Part shown: one piece after another, positions 1-8,150 of the stretch
Layout: each line of letters begins with the position of its first letter
Numbering within the stretch: the stretch's first letter is position 1
NCBI GenBank assembly: GCA_913060875.1
Contig: CAJXSL010000015.1
Coordinates: 62,001-126,000 of the forward strand
From: an uncultured Desulfobacteraceae bacterium
GTDB taxonomy: Bacteria > Desulfobacterota > Desulfobacteria > Desulfobacterales > UBA5852
Length of the DNA stretch: 64,000 bases
Reading direction: 5' to 3'
The notes under the pieces: generated by a model
The model's input: the letters and a program-made list of their open reading frames with translations, nothing else
Told to the model about the DNA's origin: nothing
Databases searched by the model: none
Translations under genes and position numbers: made by a program

Positions 1-411
1 ATTTACTTCCTGAACAAAGACAACCGTGTCCTCAAACAATTGACCGTATCCGGGGACATGCTGGCCCGCATCGAACATGGCGAAACGCCGCGTGCCGATA
101 CCCTGGGAAACCTGCCGCAGTTTGCCAACCGCATCTATCCTGCGGATCGCTTTTTCAGAGCCCTGGAAGCCGTTTCGGAAGACGTCCGTCGCCAGGGCGT
201 TCCCTGGCCGGAAAATCTTTTGAAATCCCCGGGGCGGGTGGCGCGCGTGGCCATATCCGATGAGGTTCTATCAGGATATATCGAAATGGGGTTTGAAATC
301 CAGGAAGCCGGCCGCACCCGGGTCATTCTTTTCCAGGGACGTGATTGGGCGGTGGCCCGCATACGCTCGGTTTTGGAAGGGGAAACCTTTGAAAAGCAGA
401 TTACGTTTTGA
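1..411 (+). CDS. C-terminal part of an unrecognised protein (truncated by window edge)
   Basis: The reading frame is open from the first base and ends with TGA at 409-411, so only the last 136 residues are visible and the true start lies outside the window. No motif is recognised. The visible part has no membrane segment and no signal peptide; it ends in a short region of alternating hydrophobic residues (VILFQGRDWAVARIRSVL). It lies 36 bases before the penicillin-binding protein gene on the same strand, so the two may be co-transcribed. The TTG at 40-42 could be read as a start, but the upstream codons continue in frame without a stop, so a longer gene is more likely. Confidence 0.6.
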   Translation: MYFLNKDNRVLKQLTVSGDMLARIEHGETPRADTLGNLPQFANRIYPADRFFRALEAVSEDVRRQGVPWPENLLKSPGRVARVAISDEVLSGYIEMGFEIQEAGRTRVILFQGRDWAVARIRSVLEGETFEKQITF

Positions 412-447
412 TGATATGAGCAGCCTTAACCTGGTGGTGATAACGGC

Positions 448-2535
448 ATGATCCGCTTTTTACGAACCTTTTTCTATACGGTGCTGATTGCCGGCGGCCT
501 GACCGTCCTGGGCGTCATGGCCTTCCTCTTCGTTGTGGTGCAGGATCTCCCCCGTGTTCCCGATCCGCTGAGTCGCATCATCGAAACACCGCCCACGGAA
601 ATATTTGCCGCCACGGGCGAACGCCTCATGGTGATCGGCGGCCGGGAGGCCATTCCCATCAGCCGAATCTCCAAAGACTTCATCAACGCGGTTGTCGCCA
701 CGGAAGACCACCGGTTCTGGGGCCACCACGGTGTCGATAAACTGCGCACACTGAAAGCCTTGTGGATCACGCTTTTTGAACCCGGCAGAATTCAGGGAGC
801 ATCCACGATTACCCAGCAGCTGGCCAAGAATCTCTTCTTTTCCTTCGAACGCAGCTACCTGCGCAAATTTCGCGAAATGCTGGTGGCCCTCCAGATTGAA
901 TCCCGCTACGACAAAGAAGATATTCTGGAGGCCTACCTCAACCAGATTGCCTTCGGCCCACGGGCCCACGGCATCGAACAGGCAGCCCGGTCTTTTTTCG
1001 CCAAAACCGCATCGGAACTTAATCTAGCCGAAGCCGCCATGCTGGCCGGCCTGCCCAAATCGCCGACGCGCTACAACCCTTACCGGCATATGGACCGCGC
1101 CCAAAAACGTCAACGCATCGTCCTGTCACGCATGGTGGCTACAGGATACATCACCCGCAGCCAGGCCGAGGACGCTTTTCAGACACCCCTCCACCTGGCA
1201 TCCTCATCGCGCAAGTCACGCACCGGCAGTTATTTTCTGGACATGGTCATCCGACACCTGGAAGATCAGTATGGCCCGGATGTAGTTCATCACGGCGGCC
1301 TCAAGGTGGCGACCACCATTGATCCCCACCTGCAAACTCTGGCCGAAGAGGCCATGACCGACGGTCTTGACAACCTCGCGGAAATAACCGGAACCGTCCC
1401 TGCGCCTGGTAATGAGGAAACCCCGCGTCCCCAGGGGGCCCTGGTGGCGGTGGCAACCCAGTCCGGCGCCGTCAAAGCGCTGGTGGGCGGGTATCGTTAT
1501 GCGGAAACCGCTTACAATCGCGCCATCCAGAACCATCGCCAGGCCGGTTCGGGATTCAAGCCGTTTACCTACTACACGGCCCTCGAAACCCTCGGTTTTT
1601 CCCCGGCCACGGTCCTGGTGGACCGCCCCCTGACCATTGCGGTCCGCGGCGCCGCTGACTGGCAGCCCCGCAATTTCAGCCGGACCTTCCTCGGCCCCAT
1701 CATTCTAAAAAAAGCGCTGATGCAATCCGTCAACACCATCGCCGCCCAATTGATTGAACGCAGCGGGCCGGCGGCCGTCGTGCAAACGGCCCACCGCTGC
1801 GGCATCGAAAGTTCTCTGCAACCGGTCTACTCCCTGGCGCTGGGGACATCTGGAGTCAGTCCTCTGGAAATGGCCAGTGCGTTTGCGACCTTTGCCACCG
1901 AAGGCATCCGCCACAGACCTTTCTGGATTGAAAGGATCGAGGATGCCCAGGGCCGCATCCTCGAAGAGCATCTGGTCAGCGGCGAGCGGGTCCTCAACCC
2001 GGAATGGAGCTACCAGGTCGTCGATATGATGCGGGGCGTTGTGGATCACGGCTCCGGTGCCGCCGTTCGCCGGCTGGGGTTCTCCTTGCCCGCGGCCGGC
2101 AAGACCGGCACCACCAACAGCTACAAGGACGCGTGGTTCACGGGGTTCACACCGACCCTGTCCACCTCCGTCTGGGTGGGCTTTGACAAGGAACGGCCCT
2201 TGCGGGACCGGAACGGGGTGGGCATTACCGGCGGACGCGGCGCCGCCCCCGTCTGGGCAAATTTCATGAAGAAAGCCATGGAAGGCGAACCCGCACGCGA
2301 ATTTAAAGTGCCTGAAGATATTCGCCTGGAGATCGTCGACCCCCAGACAGGACGCCCCCCGGACGACCTGTCACGCGAAACAATCACCGTGGCCTTGACC
2401 GCAAGCCAGACGGCCAGCGGAACGGTTATCGAAAACCATTCCGGCGAACCCCTTGCGGGATCCGGCCCTGTGCAACCGTTTCAGCCACCACCCGCACATG
2501 GAGCCGGTGAAATTATCGAAGAAGACCTTCCGTAG
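448..2535 (+). CDS. mrcA: Class A penicillin-binding protein (PBP1A family)
   Basis: Bifunctional peptidoglycan synthase: an N-terminal glycosyltransferase polymerises lipid II and a C-terminal transpeptidase cross-links stem peptides at the outer face of the inner membrane. The 695-residue product starts with a short cytoplasmic tail and one membrane anchor (about residues 8-32). The glycosyltransferase carries EDHRFWGHHG (about 86-95, catalytic Glu) and the STITQQLAKN block. The transpeptidase has all three penicillin-binding motifs: SGFK with Ser368 and Lys371, SVN at 427-429, and KTG at 552-554. Length is slightly shorter than E. coli PBP1A, with only a short tail after the transpeptidase. 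The next gene encodes a SPOR-domain protein, in line with a cell-wall role. The ribosome site is weak (GGTGGTGAT). Family assignment is secure; the choice between PBP1A and another class A subtype is not. Confidence 0.95.
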   Translation: MIRFLRTFFYTVLIAGGLTVLGVMAFLFVVVQDLPRVPDPLSRIIETPPTEIFAATGERLMVIGGREAIPISRISKDFINAVVATEDHRFWGHHGVDKLRTLKALWITLFEPGRIQGASTITQQLAKNLFFSFERSYLRKFREMLVALQIESRYDKEDILEAYLNQIAFGPRAHGIEQAARSFFAKTASELNLAEAAMLAGLPKSPTRYNPYRHMDRAQKRQRIVLSRMVATGYITRSQAEDAFQTPLHLASSSRKSRTGSYFLDMVIRHLEDQYGPDVVHHGGLKVATTIDPHLQTLAEEAMTDGLDNLAEITGTVPAPGNEETPRPQGALVAVATQSGAVKALVGGYRYAETAYNRAIQNHRQAGSGFKPFTYYTALETLGFSPATVLVDRPLTIAVRGAADWQPRNFSRTFLGPIILKKALMQSVNTIAAQLIERSGPAAVVQTAHRCGIESSLQPVYSLALGTSGVSPLEMASAFATFATEGIRHRPFWIERIEDAQGRILEEHLVSGERVLNPEWSYQVVDMMRGVVDHGSGAAVRRLGFSLPAAGKTGTTNSYKDAWFTGFTPTLSTSVWVGFDKERPLRDRNGVGITGGRGAAPVWANFMKKAMEGEPAREFKVPEDIRLEIVDPQTGRPPDDLSRETITVALTASQTASGTVIENHSGEPLAGSGPVQPFQPPPAHGAGEIIEEDLP

Positions 2536-2591
2536 ATTGGCAGTGCCTTTAGGGAAAAGAAGCAAAACAAGGAAACGTTGAAAGAAAGATC

Positions 2592-4064
2592 GTGGCAATT
2601 CATGCGTTGAAACATATGGCCTTCCGGATCTGGACGGCAACAGCCCTGTCCGTACCCCTCAGCCTGCTGCTCTTGTCGTTTCTGGGAACGACCGGCGGCG
2701 TGGGAACCCCCTTGGTGGTGTTGCTGGTGTTTTTCGGGTTGTTCTTTGTCGGAAGCGGGTGGCTGGCCTCCCAGGTCGTCTTGCGCCTAATGCCATCGGT
2801 GCTGCAAGAAGCCGGCATCTGGGAACGCAACGGTGACACGACGAAAGCGGAAAAAGCCTACCGGAAAGCGATGTCACTCTATAACAGCTTCCTGATATCG
2901 CCGGGCGACCGTCGTCGCGGCATGCCGGCCCTGGTCTCCCGGGTGGCCCGCATGTATGCCGCCCAGACAGACATTCAGCCTGCCGCCGGTGAGTTTATGG
3001 AGGGATACCTCCATACCTATCCGACGGATGGCGAAATCGCCGAGAACTGGCTGCAAACACAAGAATACAAGGGCGGCCTTGAGCCCCGCCAGCAGGATCT
3101 TGCCGCCCGCATCGGCGATGCCCATCGCGACCGGACCGACATCCAGCTGATCCTGGCCCGGCTCTATCTTATGGCCCAACGCACCGATTTCCCGGCCCTT
3201 CAGACCTACCGCCGCGCCATGAACTCGCCGCGGGCCCAATCATCGGCCATGGCCACAAGCATCTCGGGGGTATTTATTCAGGAAGGCCGCTGCGATGAAT
3301 GGGCTCTCCCCGTCTATCTTCAGGCCGCCGAACAGCAGTCTCCTTCGGAAGCATTGCGTTGCGGCCTGGCCGCGTGCCTTCGCTGGATTCTTCCGTCAGG
3401 GCGCAATGCCGACCTGTTGCATCGAACCCGAACCATACTCGGCCCCATCGACGAAGACACACTGGCACGCATGTCTTCCGGTTTTGTGCCGCCCACCGGC
3501 AGCTATTCCCAACACGAAAACATGGAGACGCTTGGAGGCACTGCCGGCCGCCCCCTCCTGGCAGTCGTCACCAATGGTATGAGAAAGACGGGAGCCGCGC
3601 TGGGCCGGATCGGGCACGATCTTCGAACGATGGTTGCTGAAAGCCTGCAGCGTTCACCGGGGCTGCGCCGCACCTTGATCTGGGGCCTGATTGCCGGTTT
3701 GGGTATGCTCGCCCTGGTTTCCCTGGTCAACACTGTCAGCTATCTGACCCCAACGCCGGCACCGGAGGCCCCGCCCGTCAACCCGCCCCCGCTGGTGGAG
3801 ACAACCCCGCCGGTAAAACCCATGCCCTATACCTTGCAGGTCGCGGCTTATCTCAAGCCCGAGCATGCGGAACATTATCTGGGAAACCTTCGCCAGCAAT
3901 CCCTCGACGCCCACATCGTCCAGGCGTACGGCAACGAAAAAACCTGGTACCAAGTGCGTATCGGCCATTTTCCCGACAAACAGGCTGCCCGGGAATATGG
4001 CGCCGGTCTCAAAGCAAAGGGCCTTATCGAGGATTTCTACGTCGCCAAACGGCCGTCTCCGTGA
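2592..4064 (+). CDS. Membrane protein with TPR-like region and C-terminal SPOR domain
   Basis: The 490-residue product has two membrane segments at the N terminus (about 13-30 and 36-58), an alpha-helical TPR-like middle (about 75-270, with a recognisable EKAYRKAMSLYNSF repeat), a third membrane segment (about 355-380), a proline-rich linker and a C-terminal SPOR domain (about 405-488, starting PYTLQVAAYLKPEHAEHYL). SPOR domains bind denuded glycan strands of septal peptidoglycan, so a role at division or cell-wall sites is likely. The start used is GTG at 2592, preceded by GAAAGAAAG; an ATG at 2616 is a possible alternative. It follows the PBP gene by 56 bases on the same strand and probably shares its transcript. 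The exact function is unknown. Confidence 0.8.
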   Translation: MAIHALKHMAFRIWTATALSVPLSLLLLSFLGTTGGVGTPLVVLLVFFGLFFVGSGWLASQVVLRLMPSVLQEAGIWERNGDTTKAEKAYRKAMSLYNSFLISPGDRRRGMPALVSRVARMYAAQTDIQPAAGEFMEGYLHTYPTDGEIAENWLQTQEYKGGLEPRQQDLAARIGDAHRDRTDIQLILARLYLMAQRTDFPALQTYRRAMNSPRAQSSAMATSISGVFIQEGRCDEWALPVYLQAAEQQSPSEALRCGLAACLRWILPSGRNADLLHRTRTILGPIDEDTLARMSSGFVPPTGSYSQHENMETLGGTAGRPLLAVVTNGMRKTGAALGRIGHDLRTMVAESLQRSPGLRRTLIWGLIAGLGMLALVSLVNTVSYLTPTPAPEAPPVNPPPLVETTPPVKPMPYTLQVAAYLKPEHAEHYLGNLRQQSLDAHIVQAYGNEKTWYQVRIGHFPDKQAAREYGAGLKAKGLIEDFYVAKRPSP

Positions 4065-4085
4065 CAGGCCGCCTCCCCTCTTTAA

Positions 4086-4113
4086 TTGACAAATCGAAAA
4101 AGATATCTATTTT
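4086..4113 (+). promoter_or_regulatory. Sigma70-type promoter candidate
   Basis: TTGACA at 4086-4091 and TATTTT at 4108-4113 are separated by 16 bases in an AT-rich stretch that differs from the surrounding coding DNA. It lies about 85 bases before the coiled-coil gene at 4199 and would drive that gene. Position and consensus match are seen; activity is inferred. Confidence 0.5.
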
Positions 4114-4198
4114 ATTAGATTAACCTTTATTTCAAATGCAGCCGTTTGGCGCTCACGACGCGAAACATCCGGGTGAGTGAAAGGAGTTCTGCCGTCCC

Positions 4199-4498
4199 AT
4201 GGCCAAAACAAAAAAAGTGATTACCGATCTGCAAAAACAAATCTTGAACATCCGTTGTGAAACCGAGGAAATATACGCGGAAAAGGCCGCCACCGAAGAA
4301 AAAATCAACCGACTGAGTTTTACCTTGGCCCTTTTCCAGGCGGAAAAAACCATGGATGAAAGCATTCAGGAAAAAATTGACGGTTTAAAGGAGCAGATCG
4401 CCGCATTGGAAAGCCAGGTACGCCAGATGCCGCGGGCCATCCGCAAGCTGGAAGCCAAACATCGCCAGTTGCGGGCGTCCGAACGCGCCTCCCAATAA
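4199..4498 (+). CDS. Small coiled-coil protein of unknown function
   Basis: A 99-residue, highly charged protein, predicted to be almost entirely helical. Leucine, isoleucine and alanine fall at heptad spacing from about residue 8 to 90 (for example LQKQILNIRCETEEIYAEK and IDGLKEQIAALESQVRQM), so it should form a coiled coil. There is no signal peptide or membrane segment. The start is supported by AAAGGAGT ending about 10 bases upstream. It has its own promoter candidate and is followed by a clear terminator, so it is probably a single-gene transcript. No family was recognised. Confidence 0.75.
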   Translation: MAKTKKVITDLQKQILNIRCETEEIYAEKAATEEKINRLSFTLALFQAEKTMDESIQEKIDGLKEQIAALESQVRQMPRAIRKLEAKHRQLRASERASQ

Positions 4499-4520
4499 AA
4501 TGGCCGGCCCATAAAATTTT

Positions 4521-4560
4521 AAAAGCGGAGTGCCTCTTGCGAGGCCACTCCGCTTTTTTT
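4521..4560. terminator. Bidirectional rho-independent terminator
   Basis: The arms AAAAGCGGAGTG (4521-4532) and CACTCCGCTTTT (4546-4557) form a 12-bp perfect stem with a GC-rich core, and the arm pair is followed by a T run to 4560. The A run on the left gives a T run on the other strand, so it can stop both the coiled-coil gene (+) and the convergent PEP-CTERM gene (-). Confidence 0.9.
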
Positions 4561-4575
4561 GTCGCGTGCGGGGAG

Positions 4576-5226
4576 TTATTTGAGCCGTCGGCGGCCGACA
4601 ACCCCCAGCCCCAGAAGACCGATCCCCATGAGGAGCATGGTGGCGGGTTCGGGCACCGGCGCGGCGACCAGCTGGTCCTGTCGTTCAATATTGAGGGCCG
4701 CAAGGAACATGCCCTCGAGACCATCAGTGGTGGCATTCGTGAGTTCGTCAGTCATGGCGACAAACAGCCCATTGATGTCATCACCGTTGTTACCAATACC
4801 GAAACCGTCGACCACAGTGCTCCAGACGGCAAGCTGCAAGGCGGCCACGACATCCCCCAGATCACCGGAAAGCTTGTTGCGACCAAAATAGGGATCGAAA
4901 TTGTACACCAGCCAAGCGGCTTGGGCAAAATTTGCTTCGGCGGGTGCGAGATCGGCTGCAAAGGGCGTATTCCAATAAAAAACCTGTCCCGGATCGATGC
5001 AGTAAGAATAGGTATCGATGGTCTTGCCATCACGGGTAAGATAGGTATGGAACCGGCCGGAACTGGCAGTGTAGTCAGTTCCGTCGACCTCATAGTACAA
5101 TTTCTGCCAGAGGGATCCTTCCTGTACAATTTGGATATCCCCCTCCGGTAAAACGGTCAGGGCCTGCACCGGCCCAGAGCTCATTACCAATAAAAACACC
5201 GCCATCAAACCAATCCATTTTCGCAT
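4576..5226 (-). CDS. PEP-CTERM sorting-domain secreted protein
   Basis: The 216-residue product starts with a signal peptide (MRKWIGLMAVFLLVMSSG, cleavage near VQA-LT) and ends in a textbook PEP-CTERM signal: VPEPAT, a hydrophobic stretch and a basic GRRRLK end. Such proteins are exported and then processed by exosortase/EpsH, usually in exopolysaccharide-producing Gram-negative bacteria. The body has no recognised catalytic domain. The ATG at 5224-5226 was chosen over an upstream in-frame start because GGAGGAAG lies just before it and the signal peptide starts there. No exosortase is visible in this window, so the processing enzyme must be elsewhere. Confidence 0.9.
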   Translation of the reverse strand: MRKWIGLMAVFLLVMSSGPVQALTVLPEGDIQIVQEGSLWQKLYYEVDGTDYTASSGRFHTYLTRDGKTIDTYSYCIDPGQVFYWNTPFAADLAPAEANFAQAAWLVYNFDPYFGRNKLSGDLGDVVAALQLAVWSTVVDGFGIGNNGDDINGLFVAMTDELTNATTDGLEGMFLAALNIERQDQLVAAPVPEPATMLLMGIGLLGLGVVGRRRLK

Positions 5227-5390
5227 GCTGATCTTCCTCCGGTTGAGTGAGAAATGAACGTTCAATATGAGCTCCCCATGCCTTAGCAATCAGCATGCCA
5301 TGGCTTTCAAAATATTTTATTAAGTTATTTCAAATAAATACCAGCCTTTTAAAAAATACTAGCGTATGGGTAGGTAAGTATTTCGGATGA

Positions 5391-5412
5391 ATTGGGGAAT
5401 TGATTTCCCAAT
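5391..5412. repeat. Short inverted repeat upstream of the PEP-CTERM gene
   Basis: ATTGGGGAATTGATTTCCCAAT is an almost perfect 22-bp palindrome about 165 bases upstream of the PEP-CTERM start, in an AT-rich intergenic region. It could be an operator for that gene, or the end of the Smr transcript could pass through it. No regulator was identified. Confidence 0.35.
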
Positions 5413-5481
5413 ACGGATAGCGTTTTGGGGCAGTGCTTCGGGAGATCGGGTGCGTGCAGATAAAACCGCATCAAGTCTGCT

Positions 5482-6552
5482 TTAAAAGGCTGGTTCCAGG
5501 TAGACGATGACCGCCCCGCTCTTGCGCTTGACGCCCTTTTCCCAGCGGTAGGCCAGCACCAGTCCGTCCCGCTTCAATTGGATAAGCTGGTCTTCCACCA
5601 CATCCGGCAGCACCGCCCCGGATTCGGAGTGCAGGCCTTTGCCCACGATAATGCGCAGGGTAAAAAGGCCGTCCGCATGGGCGGTGCGGACGTAGGCGTC
5701 CGTGCGCTGTTGCGCCTTGATGGCGGTTGCGCCGTGTAGATCCAGCTGTCCCTGGACTCGGGGATAGCGTTTCAGCCGTTCTTGGAGGGTCAGTTTGCGG
5801 GTGGGGTAAATCCCGCCGGTTTTGCGCTTCATGAGGGTGCGGGCATCATGGGCAAGGGACGCCTTGAGGTCCTGGGACCATTCCTCCGCGGGTGCCTCAG
5901 CTTCCCCGGACGCGGCCATGAGGCGCCCCAGATCCCGGCAGTGATCCAATACCGGAATGCCGTTTTTGTCTCTTTGGGTGCAATCGTCAGGCTGCGGGGG
6001 CTTGTTCGTGGCCCATCGATCTGCCGGTAAATCGGTTTCCCCGGGCTCCTCGAAATGACGCTCCAGGTCGTCCCGCTCCGAGAGCAGCGGCAACCCGTGC
6101 CGATTGGTTCGCGGCTTTTTCCGGAGCCTGGCGCCCCCGGCCCGGGCACTGCGTTTACGGCCCGCAGGGGGCGGTTTCGGTGACAGTACCTTTTCGGAAG
6201 CGGGTAAGCCATCGTCGGCAGCAGCGGCGTCGTTACCCTGCATGAGATGCCCCGGGTCATCGTTGGGTCTCAAAACAGGGATGCCATGGCGATTCACGGG
6301 CATGCCCCCGGTCCCGCGAGACGGCCCTGGTGGGGAAGATGGTGGTGCGGAGGCTGCGGTTTGGTGGCCCGGCGACCGGTCGGACGGCCCGGGTTGGACG
6401 GGTGTCTGCTTGGGAATGCTTTCCGGATTCTGCCCAAGGCGGGATGCCGGGGTATTGTCCGGAATTTGACAGGGGTCGCCCGGGTTCTCCTTATCCGTTT
6501 CAGGACGGCTGCTTTTCAACCAGCGCAGCAATTGTTTCCAGTCGGGTGCCAT
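5482..6552 (-). CDS. Smr-domain protein with three internal short repeats
   Basis: The 356-residue protein has a long, proline-rich and charged N-terminal part and a C-terminal Smr domain (about 268-352) with the LDLHG motif and the GKGLHS motif typical of Smr nucleases, which nick or bind DNA or RNA; the family includes MutS2 tails and ribosome-rescue endonucleases. Upstream of Smr there are three copies of a 22-residue unit with pattern G-I/L-P-V/L-L-x4-D-D/L-x3-M/F (starting near 87, 150 and 195). There is no signal peptide, so it is probably cytoplasmic. The ATG at 6550-6552 is preceded by a poor ribosome site; a leader ORF with a strong site ends 14 bases upstream. The substrate is unknown. 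Confidence 0.85.
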   Translation of the reverse strand: MAPDWKQLLRWLKSSRPETDKENPGDPCQIPDNTPASRLGQNPESIPKQTPVQPGPSDRSPGHQTAASAPPSSPPGPSRGTGGMPVNRHGIPVLRPNDDPGHLMQGNDAAAADDGLPASEKVLSPKPPPAGRKRSARAGGARLRKKPRTNRHGLPLLSERDDLERHFEEPGETDLPADRWATNKPPQPDDCTQRDKNGIPVLDHCRDLGRLMAASGEAEAPAEEWSQDLKASLAHDARTLMKRKTGGIYPTRKLTLQERLKRYPRVQGQLDLHGATAIKAQQRTDAYVRTAHADGLFTLRIIVGKGLHSESGAVLPDVVEDQLIQLKRDGLVLAYRWEKGVKRKSGAVIVYLEPAF

Positions 6553-6566
6553 CAATCAAACACCGT

Positions 6567-6623
6567 TCAAAGAAAGAAATCCGGCAGCAAAATGGGAAGG
6601 GCTTTATCCTTGAATGTTGCCAT
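6567..6623 (-). CDS. 18-codon leader ORF upstream of the Smr gene
   Basis: An ATG at 6621-6623 follows AGGAGG with ideal spacing and opens an 18-codon frame (MATFKDKALPILLPDFFL) that stops 14 bases before the Smr start. The Smr start itself lacks a good ribosome site, so re-initiation or coupling after this leader is plausible. The alternative is that a single-base deletion or insertion has split an original N terminus, since the two frames differ. No attenuator-like run of a single amino acid is present. Confidence 0.5.
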   Translation of the reverse strand: MATFKDKALPILLPDFFL

Positions 6624-6858
6624 AACGCCTCCTGCGGATTAAAATCGCCACCAATAGGCCGGCCGCGGCAATTCCCCATTGTCGAGGGGTTGCGCGTATT
6701 CTACAGCCTTGACGAACCTTGTCAACGTCTGCGGCCGGCAGATACAGAACCGGTGCGGTCGTTTCCATTAAACACGAAATATGGTATCCGTAGACAATAA
6801 GATCAGGTTTGCCGAATGATACCGCCCATAGTTGGCCCCGTTAGCGGAGACCCGTACC
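6624..6858. other. Divergent intergenic region between leader/Smr and the secreted protein gene
   Basis: The region holds the minus-strand promoter listed separately. On the plus side only a GGAG ribosome site at about 6846 is evident; no convincing plus-strand promoter was seen. Confidence 0.5.
6698..6725 (-). promoter_or_regulatory. Sigma70-type promoter for leader ORF and Smr gene
   Basis: On the minus strand, TTGACA (complement of 6720-6725) and TAGAAT (complement of 6698-6703) are 16 bases apart. That is a perfect -35 and a five-of-six -10. Transcription would begin near 6690, about 65 bases before the leader ORF and 140 before the Smr gene. Confidence 0.65.
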
Positions 6859-7452
6859 ATGCCCGATTGGATTCGAATCTGGATCATCTTCTTTCTCTTG
6901 GCCCTGGCATCCCCCGTTGATGCTCAGGAATGGATCTACTGTCCGGCAGCTCCGGAAAAACTTGAACAGCAATGCCGCCAAGCCGAAAATGCCATCCGCG
7001 TCAATCAGGCTCGCGTCGACAAGGTAGGCGATCAGATGACCGATCCCAACGTTATGCTGGTTCAGGTTCACCGCAAACCAGACGAATCCGTACGCCTTTA
7101 CCAAAAACGCGTCAAACTGCAACAGGGTGTGGCCACGCCGGCAACCAACCAATGGATTCCCGTGCGCGGGCGCTACTATGATCCGGATCGTCAAGTCATG
7201 TATGTCGCTTTGGACCGCCAGGCCTATTGGCAGTATGTCTGGGAAATCCTGGCCCCCGACGAAGCGCTCGCCCGCCGGACCTTCGACAGACACGAACGCC
7301 TCAGCCGTCAATTCAAACAGGACCGCTACACCGGTCCCGGCGGCAAGCTGATACTGTGGCAACAGGCCGTTGACAACGCCCAACGCTTTCACCGGCAATG
7401 CTGCCAAGCCGGCTCCACGGGAGCATCCATCTCCAACAATACGGATCGTTGA
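6859..7452 (+). CDS. Exported protein of unknown function
   Basis: The 197-residue product begins MPDWIRIWIIFFLLALASPVDAQ, a clear signal peptide with cleavage after VDA, so it is periplasmic or secreted. The mature part is soluble and polar, with a helical segment containing several Cys (for example CPAAPEKLEQQCRQAENAI and a C-terminal QCCQ) that could form disulphides in the periplasm. The start was moved to 6859 because GGAG lies about 10 bases upstream and the signal peptide begins there. No family is recognised. It lies ahead of two further exported-protein genes on the same strand, possibly in one transcript. Confidence 0.7.
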   Translation: MPDWIRIWIIFFLLALASPVDAQEWIYCPAAPEKLEQQCRQAENAIRVNQARVDKVGDQMTDPNVMLVQVHRKPDESVRLYQKRVKLQQGVATPATNQWIPVRGRYYDPDRQVMYVALDRQAYWQYVWEILAPDEALARRTFDRHERLSRQFKQDRYTGPGGKLILWQQAVDNAQRFHRQCCQAGSTGASISNNTDR

Positions 7453-7572
7453 CCCGGCGTGAATCGGTATTAAGTTCTTCCAACACCCAACGGCTATCGT
7501 TTCCAACCCCCAAGGCCCATGCGAATCCGCCCCTTTGGACACATTTCAGGGGCAACGGACAAGAGGCCTGAT

Positions 7573-8121
7573 ATGATACGACACCTTAAGCTAAATGCGT
7601 ATGCGTCATCGCGCGCCCTGCTGTACGGCGGCGTTGTTATGTTGCTGTATGTTCTTGCCGCCTGCGCCGGCGGCGGCATGGCATCTTACACCGGACACCT
7701 TGCCAAGCCTGAAAGTATCGTGATGGTTTCCGAAGGAGGGCCCCACGAACTCCAATGGCAGACCAATGACCTCACCATTGATACCCTGTACGTCCTCGAG
7801 AACGGCGCATTGGATCTGGCAGGAACGGTCAGCTTGCAAAACAGACTGCGCCATTACCCCATTGTGGCCTATCTGCGCATCAGCGCCCACGCCCTGGATG
7901 CCGACGGCATCATCCTGGGTTCCTATCCCCTGTGGGCCGCCGGACAAAATAACGAACACTTTTTCATCAACTGGACTTTTCAACGACGGTTTCCGGTTCC
8001 CGCAAACACCCGGGCGGTAACCTTCAGTTATCGAGGCCGCACGCGTGACGGCGGTGGATGGGGCCCTGCACGGAGCCGGCAGGGCGATAGTGTCAGCTGG
8101 GATTTCTGGCACACCCCTTGA
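7573..8121 (+). CDS. Putative lipoprotein of unknown function
   Basis: The 182-residue product has an N-terminal basic and hydrophobic signal ending in a lipobox (LAAC followed by AGGG), so it should be lipidated. The mature part is beta-rich, with a repeated pattern of hydrophobic strands and aromatic residues (for example HFFINWTFQRRFPVP). No conserved family was identified. The ATG at 7573 is used because AAGAGG precedes it; an in-frame start 54 bases upstream has no such site. It lies between two other exported-protein genes. Confidence 0.65.
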   Translation: MIRHLKLNAYASSRALLYGGVVMLLYVLAACAGGGMASYTGHLAKPESIVMVSEGGPHELQWQTNDLTIDTLYVLENGALDLAGTVSLQNRLRHYPIVAYLRISAHALDADGIILGSYPLWAAGQNNEHFFINWTFQRRFPVPANTRAVTFSYRGRTRDGGGWGPARSRQGDSVSWDFWHTP

Positions 8122-8150
8122 GGTGACAACCTGCTGCAGGGAGAAACAGG

